The position numbers and the translations under genes were made by a program. From Clostridia bacterium (GTDB lineage: Bacteria; Bacillota; Clostridia; Christensenellales; CAG-1252), in assembly GCA_017615515.1 (NCBI GenBank), contig JAFZZX010000065.1:1-5857 (forward strand): 5,857 nt of DNA. Reading direction: 5' to 3'. Positions 1-5,158 of this stretch are shown piece by piece (within the stretch, counting starts at the first letter, position 1; every line of letters starts with the position of its first letter). The notes beneath the pieces are model-generated. The model was not told the DNA's origin, made no database searches, and saw nothing but the letters and a program-made list of their open reading frames with translations.

Positions 1-19
1 AATACTGCTCTACACCTGC

Positions 20-66
20 AAAGGCGGGTAGTTACGTACAAAAAGTACGCGCCTACCCGCCTTTTT
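20..66 (+). terminator. Terminator-like hairpin H1 at left edge
   Basis: An 11-bp perfect stem, AAAGGCGGGTA (20-30) with TACCCGCCTTT (54-64), encloses GTTACGTAC, a 5-nt A loop and GTACGCGCC. On the plus strand it runs into five T residues (62-66), and on the minus strand into only three. It is therefore best read as the terminator of a plus-strand gene ending left of the window, which cannot be confirmed here. Its apical part is identical to that of the hairpin at 669-707. Confidence 0.6.
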
Positions 67-69
67 GGT

Positions 70-97
70 GAGCGTTTGTCTTCGCACCACTCTCCGC
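70..97 (+). repeat. 28-nt dispersed motif, copy R1
   Basis: The motif begins GAGCGTTTG and ends CACCACTCTCCGC. It lies directly downstream of hairpin H1 in the same reading direction. By eye it matches copy R3 (5159-5186) at 24 of 28 positions and copy R2 (633-660, minus strand) at 22 of 28. No coding role is apparent. Confidence 0.55.
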
Positions 98-113
98 GCT
101 CGTTTGGCGTGAC

Positions 114-160
114 AAAAACGCTCACCGAGAATGGGGTGAACCCAAAAAGTGAGCGTTTTT
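114..160. repeat. 12-bp inverted repeat, terminator-like hairpin
   Basis: AAAAACGCTCAC (114-125) is perfectly complementary to GTGAGCGTTTTT (149-160), with a 23-nt spacer. Both ends carry A/T runs, so it could act as a bidirectional terminator. The left arm is also complementary to GGTGAGCGTTT at 67-77, so two mutually exclusive stems are possible. Confidence 0.5.
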
Positions 161-244
161 CTTTGAACCGTTTTCTGCGCTGCCAACGCCCCCGATAATT
201 TGCATTTGTTCGGGGAGCGCCGCGCCCGCGCCTGCTCCTTTTTT
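121..244 (+). repeat. Degenerate ~130-bp tandem unit, copy 1
   Basis: This unit shares landmarks in the same order with 254-383: CCGAGAA followed by TGGGGTGA (125-138), then GCGCTGCCAA (177-186), a CCCC...GGGG hairpin (CCCCGA with TCGGGG), a GCGCCGC stretch (217-223), and a run of six T (239-244). The T run follows a GGAGC/GCTCC stem (214-218 with 234-238), giving the end a terminator look. No function is known to me. Confidence 0.5.
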
Positions 245-253
245 CATCGGGGT

Positions 254-383
254 CTCCGAGAAATCATAGATTTCTTGGGGTGACTTCGCCTTGCATCTCC
301 AATCCTTCTTCGCGCTGCCAATACCCCACAATATTATGCAATATTGCGGGGATCCCAACGGAAGCGCCGCACGCTCTTTTTTT
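254..383 (+). repeat. Degenerate ~130-bp tandem unit, copy 2
   Basis: This is the second copy of the unit at 121-244, offset by 131-138 bases depending on the landmark. It begins with a 10-bp hairpin (CCGAGAAATC 256-265 with GATTTCTTGG 269-278, 3-nt loop). TGGGGTGA and GCGCTGCCAA (312-321) follow. A second hairpin comes next, CCCCACAATATT paired with AATATTGCGGGG across ATGC (323-350, one A/C mismatch). The unit ends with GCGCCGC (364-370) and seven T (377-383). Confidence 0.5.
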
Positions 384-632
384 ATTGAGCAGTCGCCTAA
401 GATAAAAACGACATAATACGAGGATTCGCCATTACGTATCCTTTCAATTTTAAGATAAGATTATCGGCAATCATTATACCGGTTCATCAAAGTATAAATC
501 GGCAGAGCGTGGGGGATAGAGGCGCGTTGAGATAAGAAATAACAAAAGGCAGCGAAGAAAGGTTGCGAATACAAGGCTTTGCAAAAACCGCGTGATGGCT
601 GTTCAATTAACAATTTAGTTAAACAAAAGGCG

Positions 633-660
633 GCGGAGAGTGGTGTAGAGGCGAGCGCTC
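633..660 (-). repeat. 28-nt dispersed motif, copy R2
   Basis: Read on the minus strand this begins GAGCGCTCGCC and ends ACACCACTCTCCGC. It lies immediately downstream of the terminator hairpin of the hpt-apt operon, as R1 lies downstream of hairpin H1. The last 13 bases are identical to R1. Confidence 0.55.
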
Positions 661-666
661 TTTGAA

Positions 667-707
667 GAAAAAGGCAGGCGCGTACTGATCGTACGTAACT
701 GCCTTTT
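667..707 (-). terminator. Terminator of the hpt-apt operon (hairpin H2)
   Basis: On the minus strand AAAAGGCA pairs perfectly with TGCCTTTT (707-700 with 676-669). The stem encloses GTTACGTAC, a GATCA loop and GTACGCGCC, and the T run (672-668) completes the signal. It lies about 45 bases beyond the stop codon of the phosphoribosyltransferase gene, a normal place for a rho-independent terminator. The 23-nt apical module matches hairpin H1 at every position outside the loop, whereas the outer stems differ. Confidence 0.75.
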
Positions 708-753
708 GATGAAATAGTTAGCGAAGAATATGCGCCGCAATACGTCGCCTTTT

Positions 754-1293
754 TTATTCAAAGAAGAGCGGCAAATATTGCAGATAGATCACGTCGTCGC
801 GCTTCGCCGCGTCCCCTTCCGCGAGGACGAAGGCTTTGCCGACCACCGTGCCCGCCGCGTGGGACAGGAGTTGCTCGAGGGCGTAGAGCGATTCGCCGGT
901 GGAGACCACGTCGTCCACGATCAAGACGCGCTTGCCCTTCAGACTGTCCAGCTCGGATTTGTCAAGGTAGAGTTCCTGCATTTTCGCGGTCGTGATGGAC
1001 TTTACGTACACCTTGACCGGCGTTTGCATATACAGTTTCGCGCCCTTACGCGCGACGAGGTAGGTCTTGCCGCTTTGGCGCGCCATCTCGTAGGCGAGGG
1101 GGATGCCTTTGGATTCGGCGGTCAGGATCACGTCGAAGTCGGGGCATTTCTCGAGGAGAGCGGTCGCCGCTTTGACGGTCAATTCCACGTCCGAGAACAT
1201 CACGAACGCGCCGATATACAGGTTGTCGCCCGCTTTGCAGATAGGCAGGTCGCGCTTCAGTCCCGCGATGTCGATCGTATAAAACTTTTCCAT
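754..1293 (-). CDS. apt: Adenine phosphoribosyltransferase-like protein
   Basis: This is a 179-residue soluble type I phosphoribosyltransferase. It probably converts adenine and PRPP to AMP and pyrophosphate in the cytosol. The PRPP-binding loop is VLIVDDVVSTGESL (residues 123-136), with the acidic pair D127-D128 and the STG turn. AESKGIPLAYEMAR (59-72) matches the ESRG-type segment of APRT proteins, and KGAKLYM (83-89) follows it. I start at ATG 1293 because GGAGGA stands six bases upstream. The in-frame extension to 1323 would begin inside the hpt coding end and has no such site. The start is two bases past the hpt stop and its ribosome binding site lies in the last hpt codons, which indicates translational coupling. 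The family assignment is firm, but the base specificity (adenine rather than xanthine or another base) is inferred from overall resemblance. Confidence 0.87.
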   Translation of the reverse strand: MEKFYTIDIAGLKRDLPICKAGDNLYIGAFVMFSDVELTVKAATALLEKCPDFDVILTAESKGIPLAYEMARQSGKTYLVARKGAKLYMQTPVKVYVKSITTAKMQELYLDKSELDSLKGKRVLIVDDVVSTGESLYALEQLLSHAAGTVVGKAFVLAEGDAAKRDDVIYLQYLPLFFE

Positions 1294-1295
1294 AA

Positions 1296-1826
1296 TCAGT
1301 CCTCCGTAAGTTCCAATACGCACACGTCTTTCAGATTGCGATATTTGCCGTCGTAGTCCAGTCCGTAGCCGATCACGAATTCGTCCGGGATCTCGAACCC
1401 GACGTACTCGCCCTTGAAGTTCACCTTGCGGCGACTGGGTTTATCCAGGATCGTGCAGACCTTGATCGACGCGGGATTGCGTTGCGCGAGCACGCGCTTT
1501 AAGTAGGAAAGGGTGCAACCGCTGTCGATGATGTCTTCCACGATGATGACGTGTTGTCCCGCGATCGGGTGGTTGACGTCCTTCAATATCTTGACTTCGC
1601 CGCTCGTAACCGTGCCGCCGCCGTAGCTGGAGACCGACATAAACTCAAAACGTACGTCGAGATCGAGCTCGCGTACCAGGTCGGCGAAGAAGACGGACGC
1701 GCCGCTCAATATGCAGATCAAGGTCACGGTTTTGCCTTTATAGTCGTGCGAGATCTCGGCGGCGAGTTCTTTGACTCTTTGTTTAACGTCAGTCTCGGAA
1801 ATCAGTACTTTCTTTATCTTTTCCAC
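1296..1826 (-). CDS. hpt: Hypoxanthine phosphoribosyltransferase
   Basis: This 176-residue cytosolic enzyme of purine salvage transfers phosphoribose from PRPP to hypoxanthine or guanine. The sequence shows the full HPRT set: the flexible-loop segment SVSSYGGGT (64-72) and the PRPP loop VIIVEDIIDSGCTL (93-106), with E97-D98 and the likely catalytic base D101. It also has the purine-contacting lysine in LDKPSRR (K129) and the C-terminal IPDEFVIGYGLDYDGKYRNL (146-165), with F150 and D157 at the base-stacking and base-binding places. The length is typical of the bacterial family. The start codon is GTG (1826-1824), with GGAGGA seven bases upstream. It is the first gene of a two-gene operon with apt, and its final codons double as the ribosome binding site for apt. 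In some bacteria this family member sits next to tilS and ftsH, but here it is paired with a second salvage gene. Confidence 0.95.
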   Translation of the reverse strand: MEKIKKVLISETDVKQRVKELAAEISHDYKGKTVTLICILSGASVFFADLVRELDLDVRFEFMSVSSYGGGTVTSGEVKILKDVNHPIAGQHVIIVEDIIDSGCTLSYLKRVLAQRNPASIKVCTILDKPSRRKVNFKGEYVGFEIPDEFVIGYGLDYDGKYRNLKDVCVLELTED

Positions 1827-1830
1827 CGTT

Positions 1831-1841
1831 TCGTCCTCCGT
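1831..1841 (-). promoter_or_regulatory. Ribosome binding site of hpt
   Basis: On the minus strand TTACGGAGGAC precedes the GTG start of hpt by about seven bases from the GGAGGA core. This strong site is what fixes a GTG start. The same 11 bases occur before apt inside the hpt 3' end (1299-1309). Confidence 0.8.
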
Positions 1842-1853
1842 AAATCTATCTTT

Positions 1854-1882
1854 ATAATAATCTACGCGCGCGCAAAAGTCAA
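1854..1882 (-). promoter_or_regulatory. Sigma-A-type promoter of the hpt-apt operon
   Basis: Read on the minus strand, TTGACT (1882-1877) and TATTAT (1859-1854) are separated by exactly 17 bp. Each hexamer differs from consensus at one position. Transcription would start near 1847, leaving a leader of about 20 bases. That is too short for a purine riboswitch. No other strong promoter is seen before hpt. Confidence 0.8.
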
Positions 1883-1956
1883 ACGAATAACGCGTGCATA
1901 TTCTTTACATAAAGCATACGATGATTGCGCGAAAAATGAATAATAAAGTTAATTTT

Positions 1957-2059
1957 TGAGAGTTTTTGTTTTTCGATGTCTTTTAATGTTTGCGTCGATT
2001 TTGCAAATGTGTAATGAAAATATAATGATTTTTATTGTTTTTTAAGGCACGGACTCTCA
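1957..2059. promoter_or_regulatory. Possible operator pair in the divergent spacer
   Basis: TGAGAGT (1957-1963) and its exact complement ACTCTCA (2053-2059) lie 96 bp apart, start to start, each flanked by a T run. The right-hand site is just upstream of the regulator gene's -10 box, where a repressor would act. The intervening DNA is very AT-rich. Short matches of this size can arise by chance in such DNA. Confidence 0.25.
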
Positions 2060-2065
2060 TTTTTG

Positions 2066-2074
2066 TGATATAAT
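2066..2074 (+). promoter_or_regulatory. Extended -10 promoter of the XRE regulator gene
   Basis: TGATATAAT carries a perfect TATAAT (2069-2074) preceded by the TG of an extended -10 element. No good -35 hexamer sits 16-18 bp upstream (the bases there are near GGCACG). That is typical of an extended -10 promoter or one that depends on a regulator. The start codon of the next gene is 20 bases downstream. Confidence 0.6.
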
Positions 2075-2093
2075 AGGGCAGAGGTGATTATAA

Positions 2094-2462
2094 ATGAAAC
2101 TCGGAGAAGCAATAGAACAGATTTTGGTAGAAAGCGGACTTACGATCTCTGCGTTTTCGAGAAAGGTCGGGTATTCCCGTCAGTACATTTATGAGCTCTT
2201 GAAGAGCAAGGATACGGGCTTTACGCGCAAGATCCAACTCGATACGCTGAAGAAGATTTGCGATGCGACGGACTATAGTCTCGAGCGCCTGCTCGCGGAC
2301 ATCGATTATATTCCGAAGCCGAAGACCGATGTGAGTCCCAATACGATCATCGTCGTGAAGAAGAGCGGTGAAAAAGGCTATTACGCCTTGAGCGAACACG
2401 ACGCCACTTTGGTCGAAGGGATCGCGAAGTCACTCTCCAAGTTGGAGAAAGCAAGAGACTGA
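2094..2462 (+). CDS. XRE/Cro-type helix-turn-helix regulator
   Basis: This 122-residue DNA-binding protein has an N-terminal Cro/C1-type domain at about residues 4-68. TISAFSRKVGY (17-27) gives helix 2 and SRQYIYELLKS (28-38) the recognition helix. IQLDTLKKICDATDYSLERLL (47-67) is the closing helical pair, with the usual leucine pattern. After a Pro/Lys-rich linker (72-80) comes a small C-terminal segment. It has a predicted strand pair, NTIIVVKKSGEKGYYALS (83-100), and a helix rich in L, I and E/K to the end. That segment could be a dimerisation or ligand module, and I do not recognise a named family for it. The start is supported by GAGGTGAT at 2081-2088. The gene is monocistronic, with its own promoter and terminator, and lies divergent from hpt. 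Its target is unknown. Self-regulation is a reasonable guess. Confidence 0.85.
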   Translation: MKLGEAIEQILVESGLTISAFSRKVGYSRQYIYELLKSKDTGFTRKIQLDTLKKICDATDYSLERLLADIDYIPKPKTDVSPNTIIVVKKSGEKGYYALSEHDATLVEGIAKSLSKLEKARD

Positions 2463-2489
2463 TCCCTATACGGATCTCATGATCATAAG

Positions 2490-2522
2490 AAACGGACGTG
2501 CTCTCCCTCGCGTCCGTTTTTT
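2490..2522 (+). terminator. Rho-independent terminator after the XRE gene
   Basis: AAACGGACG (2490-2498) pairs perfectly with CGTCCGTTT (2511-2519) over a 12-nt loop, and the T run extends to 2522. It lies 28 bases after the stop codon and separates the regulator from the lipoprotein gene. Confidence 0.85.
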
Positions 2523-2588
2523 CGTTTGCCACCTTTCGGCCCGACGATTTTTGATCGGGTTTGAAACTTTTTTAATAATCTTTTCCGA

Positions 2589-2606
2589 TTTAAGTCTTGT
2601 TTAAGT
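2589..2606 (+). promoter_or_regulatory. TTTAAGT direct repeat upstream of the lipoprotein gene
   Basis: TTTAAGT occurs at 2589-2595 and again at 2600-2606, an 11-bp helical-turn period. Paired hexamers spaced like this are typical binding sites for OmpR/PhoB-type response regulators. A weak -10-like TACTGT follows at 2618-2623, and no good -35 box is seen. The link to any particular regulator is inference. Confidence 0.3.
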
Positions 2607-2640
2607 TTGCTCCGTCATACTGTGGGTGAAGAAACCGAAA

Positions 2641-2646
2641 AGGAGG
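2641..2646 (+). promoter_or_regulatory. Strong Shine-Dalgarno of the lipoprotein gene
   Basis: AGGAGG lies nine bases before ATG 2656. This fixes the start and rules out the overlapping frames in this region. Confidence 0.85.
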
Positions 2647-2655
2647 TTTTGACTT

Positions 2656-5004
2656 ATGAGCAAAAAGTGGATCGTATTGGTGGCAATGCTTGCTTTGATC
2701 GCGGTGTTTGCGACGGCTTGCGACGGATTGACTTCTCTTACGGGGCTGAGCGGCGACAATGTGGCGACTTCGAGCGCGGGCGGCGGGGCAGACGGCGGCG
2801 CGGGGGCGAGCGATCTCTCCGCCGAAGAGATCGCGGCGGCGTCACAAGAGGTGGCGGACACCCTTTCCGAAACGGCGTCCGAGGATTATCTCGACAGCGA
2901 ACTCGTCGAAGTCAGCGCAGAGCAACAAGTCGCTACGACGACCGAGGAAGGCGCGATCGAGATCGACCTATCCCTTCTGACCTCGGAGAGCAAGATCACG
3001 GGAGCGAAATACGCAGACGACGTGCTGACGATCAAGGCGGCGGGCACTTACGTCCTGACGGGCACCCTGAACGGCGCAGTCGTCGTGGATAAGAATATCG
3101 AAGGCACGGTGCGCCTCGTGCTCGCAGGGGCGACGATCAAGACCCTCGACAGCCAGGCCTCGGCGGCGATCGTCTTCTCGAAGAGTGACGATCAGTTGCG
3201 CATTTTGACCATCGCGGACGGCACGGTCAACGAAGTATCCGACAGCGTGGGCGACACGGCGGCGGACGGAGACGGCGCGGCGATCCAGGCGAAGAAGTCC
3301 TCGCTGACCATCAACGGCTCCGGCACCTTGAAGGTGACCGCCGTCGGCGAAGAGGCGAATGGTATCAAGGTGAAAAATACGCTGACCGTACTATCTGCGA
3401 ATATTGAGGTGACCGCGGTCAAGAACGGCATCAAGGCGGACAATTTGATCGAGATCAAGGGCGCGACCCTGACGGTGACAGCGGGCAACGACGGCATCAA
3501 GACCGACATCGAGCCGGAAACCGAAGAAGAAGCCGTCGCTTATGCGAAGGATTCCCAAGCGGGCTATATCTACATCGAGAACAGCACGATCACCGTGACG
3601 GCGACGGACGACGGCATCGCGGCGAACGGTTGCTTGTACATCGCGAATCGCACCGAGGACGTCATCACGATCACGACCAACGGCGGCGCGCCGACTACGG
3701 TCACCGAGAAGAGCTCGGACGCGGCGGACGGCAAGGCGCTCAAGGTCGCGGGCATCGTGCTTGAGGACGAAGAGGGCAACGAGACCCTTTATCCCGCCGA
3801 CTTTGGCGAAGAGAGTGCGATCGACAATTACGCTCTCGTGATCACGGGCGGCACCTTCCGTATCGATTCCAACGACGACGCGATCCACAGCAAAGGCAAC
3901 GTGCTCGTATCGGGCGGCGTTTTCGAGATCGCTTCGGGTGACGACGGCATCCACGCCGAATATCTGACCAAGATCGCGGGCGGCACTATCACGATCACCA
4001 AGGGCTACGAGGGCATCGAGGGGGCGGCGGTGGAGATCACGGGCGGCGAGATCGCGATCACGGTCGTGGACGACGGCGTGAACGCGGCGAATGCCGACCT
4101 CAAGAACTACGCTTACTATATCCTGATCACGGACGGCAAACTGACGGTGAATTGCTCGGGCGACGGCTTGGACAGCAACGGCAAACTCTTGATCTCCGGC
4201 GGCGAAGTCCTGGTCTTCGGCCCCGTGAACGGCGGCAACTCCGCGCTGGATAGCGAGACGGGCACCACGATCTCGGGCGGTACGGTCATCGCGACCTGTC
4301 GCGAGGCGATGGATCCCGTGGGCGCCACGCAGTATATGGTGGTCGCGAACGTCAACGTTTCGGCGGGCACCGTGCTGACCTTGAAGGATAATAGCGGCGC
4401 GACCGTCCTCTCCTTCACCGCTCCCAAAGCTTGTTCGAACGTCACGATCAGCACCCCCGACCTTAGATCCGGCACCTATACGCTGAGCTACGGCAACAGC
4501 AGCGTGAACCTAACTGCCACGACGGGCACCGCAGGCGGCATGGGCGGCAATATGGGCGGCAATATGGGCGGACAAGGCGGCATGGGCGGTGGCCCCGGCG
4601 GTAATCAAGGCGACGGCAGACAGACCCCCGGCGGCAGACCGAGCGGAGTAGAGGGCGGTCAAACCCCTCCCGCGCTCCCGAACGGGGAAGAGGGGCAGGA
4701 CGGCGACGATCTTCCCGAGATGCCGCAGAACGGCGGACAGTTTGATGGCGGCATGACTCCGCCCGAGTTTCCGACCGAGGGGCAGACCCCTTTTGACGGC
4801 ACCGACGGTGGTATGACGCCCCCCGAAATGCCGAACGGAGAGCAACCGCAAGAGGGTATGACGCCCCCCGCGATGCCGGGCAACGATCAAGGCGGCAGGC
4901 AGGGCGGCGCACCCTTCGGAAACGGCGGATTCCCGCCCTTCGGGAATGGCGGCAGAAACGGTGGCTTCGTCCCTAACGAGTCCCTTGAAGCTCCCGTCGA
5001 ATAA
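2656..5004 (+). CDS. Cthe_2159-like carbohydrate-binding beta-helix lipoprotein
   Basis: This is a 782-residue secreted surface protein. A lipoprotein signal peptide (residues 1-21: K3-K4, hydrophobic core, then ATA before C22) should anchor it to the outer face of the membrane. An acidic Ala/Ser/Gly-rich spacer follows to about residue 98. Residues ~100-205 (including AGTYVLTGTLNGAVVVD) match the start of the carbohydrate-binding domain family typified by Clostridium thermocellum Cthe_2159, a polygalacturonate/cellulose-binding right-handed beta-helix. The helix coils appear as NGI/DGI turns at 236, 258, 280, 320, 409, 431, 453, 474 and 504, often 22 residues apart, with a long insertion at ~331-395. 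Residues ~625-782 are Gly/Met- and then Pro-rich, probably disordered. I see no LPXTG motif, transmembrane tail or catalytic domain. It is a single gene with its own terminator. Polysaccharide binding is inferred from the family, and the ligand is unknown. Confidence 0.85.
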   Translation: MSKKWIVLVAMLALIAVFATACDGLTSLTGLSGDNVATSSAGGGADGGAGASDLSAEEIAAASQEVADTLSETASEDYLDSELVEVSAEQQVATTTEEGAIEIDLSLLTSESKITGAKYADDVLTIKAAGTYVLTGTLNGAVVVDKNIEGTVRLVLAGATIKTLDSQASAAIVFSKSDDQLRILTIADGTVNEVSDSVGDTAADGDGAAIQAKKSSLTINGSGTLKVTAVGEEANGIKVKNTLTVLSANIEVTAVKNGIKADNLIEIKGATLTVTAGNDGIKTDIEPETEEEAVAYAKDSQAGYIYIENSTITVTATDDGIAANGCLYIANRTEDVITITTNGGAPTTVTEKSSDAADGKALKVAGIVLEDEEGNETLYPADFGEESAIDNYALVITGGTFRIDSNDDAIHSKGNVLVSGGVFEIASGDDGIHAEYLTKIAGGTITITKGYEGIEGAAVEITGGEIAITVVDDGVNAANADLKNYAYYILITDGKLTVNCSGDGLDSNGKLLISGGEVLVFGPVNGGNSALDSETGTTISGGTVIATCREAMDPVGATQYMVVANVNVSAGTVLTLKDNSGATVLSFTAPKACSNVTISTPDLRSGTYTLSYGNSSVNLTATTGTAGGMGGNMGGNMGGQGGMGGGPGGNQGDGRQTPGGRPSGVEGGQTPPALPNGEEGQDGDDLPEMPQNGGQFDGGMTPPEFPTEGQTPFDGTDGGMTPPEMPNGEQPQEGMTPPAMPGNDQGGRQGGAPFGNGGFPPFGNGGRNGGFVPNESLEAPVE
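4534..4605 (+). repeat. In-frame GGM/GGNM repeat (residues 627-650)
   Basis: Tandem GGC-rich DNA encodes GGMGGNMGGNMGGQGGMGG and then GPGGN. The unit is 12 bp (AATATGGGCGGC), two copies being exact. Similar Gly/Met tails occur in relatives of this protein family. Slippage here could change the tail length between strains. Confidence 0.75.
4660..4878 (+). repeat. In-frame TPP repeat tract (residues 669-741)
   Basis: The encoded segment repeats a [Q/M]TPP-x-[L/F/M]P motif followed by acidic, Gly-rich linkers. The copies are QTPPALP (669), MTPPEFP (700), MTPPEMP (720) and MTPPAMP (735). The irregular spacing (31, 20 and 15 residues) suggests an old, decayed array. It is probably an extended, flexible spacer. 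Confidence 0.65.
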
Positions 5005-5054
5005 ACAAGCATTCTTCCTCCTCCCTTATCCTTTTGTCCGTTCGTAGCGGACGC

Positions 5055-5094
5055 CCGTGCGTGGCTCTTCTTTTCAGAACCACGCACGGTTTTT
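5055..5094 (+). terminator. Rho-independent terminator of the lipoprotein gene
   Basis: CCGTGCGTGG (5055-5064) pairs perfectly with CCACGCACGG (5080-5089) over a 15-nt loop, followed by TTTTT (5090-5094). It lies 50 bases after the stop codon. Confidence 0.9.
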
Positions 5095-5158
5095 CTTCTC
5101 GGCGACGTATAGTAGCGCGTACATCGCTCTGCTGCGGAGCAGTACCCCCTCTCTTGCG

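Larger units (their letters stand above)
1..753. other. Long gene-free region made of hairpins and degenerate repeats
   Basis: No open reading frame here has a ribosome binding site and a recognisable product. The first ~20 bases may be the downstream flank of a gene lying left of the window. The region holds a terminator-like hairpin (20-66), an inverted-repeat cluster (67-160), two tandem copies of a ~130-bp unit (121-383), and the terminator hairpin of the operon to the right (669-707). Between about 384 and 628 the DNA is AT-richer and I see no gene, clear promoter or strong structure, only a small dyad TTAAC/GTTAA at 607-622. The first and last hairpins are related and lie in inverted orientation, so they bracket about 690 bp. 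Confidence 0.7.

Noticed and set aside
122..358. 78-codon minus-strand open frame in the repeat region
   Set aside because: It starts with TTG, lacks a ribosome binding site, and its peptide repeats itself (two GSA-containing segments) because the underlying DNA is the tandem repeat. It is explained by the repeats and not by coding.
121..383. CRISPR array
   Set aside because: There are only two degenerate copies about 130 bp long, no regular short repeat-spacer pattern and no cas gene.
730..1356. 208-codon plus-strand open frame
   Set aside because: It is antisense to the phosphoribosyltransferase genes, whose catalytic motifs are intact. It has no ribosome binding site and its Arg/His/Val-rich product is typical of a GC-rich shadow frame.
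1827..1847. Purine riboswitch ahead of hpt
   Set aside because: The promoter leaves only about 20 bases of leader, too short for an aptamer.
1551..1943. 130-codon plus-strand open frame
   Set aside because: It is antisense to hpt and runs into the divergent promoter spacer. No start signal or recognisable motif is present.
2540..2559. Second terminator after the XRE gene
   Set aside because: The stem CCCGA/TCGGG has only five pairs with a 10-nt loop and is not followed directly by a T run.
2607..3092. 161-codon frame overlapping the lipoprotein start
   Set aside because: Its product is dominated by Arg/Gly/Asp from an out-of-frame read of the Ala/Ser/Gly-coding region. The lipoprotein frame has the signal peptide and the AGGAGG site.
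3391..4912. Several long minus-strand frames opposite the lipoprotein gene
   Set aside because: They are shadows of repetitive GC-rich coding DNA, without start signals or known domains.
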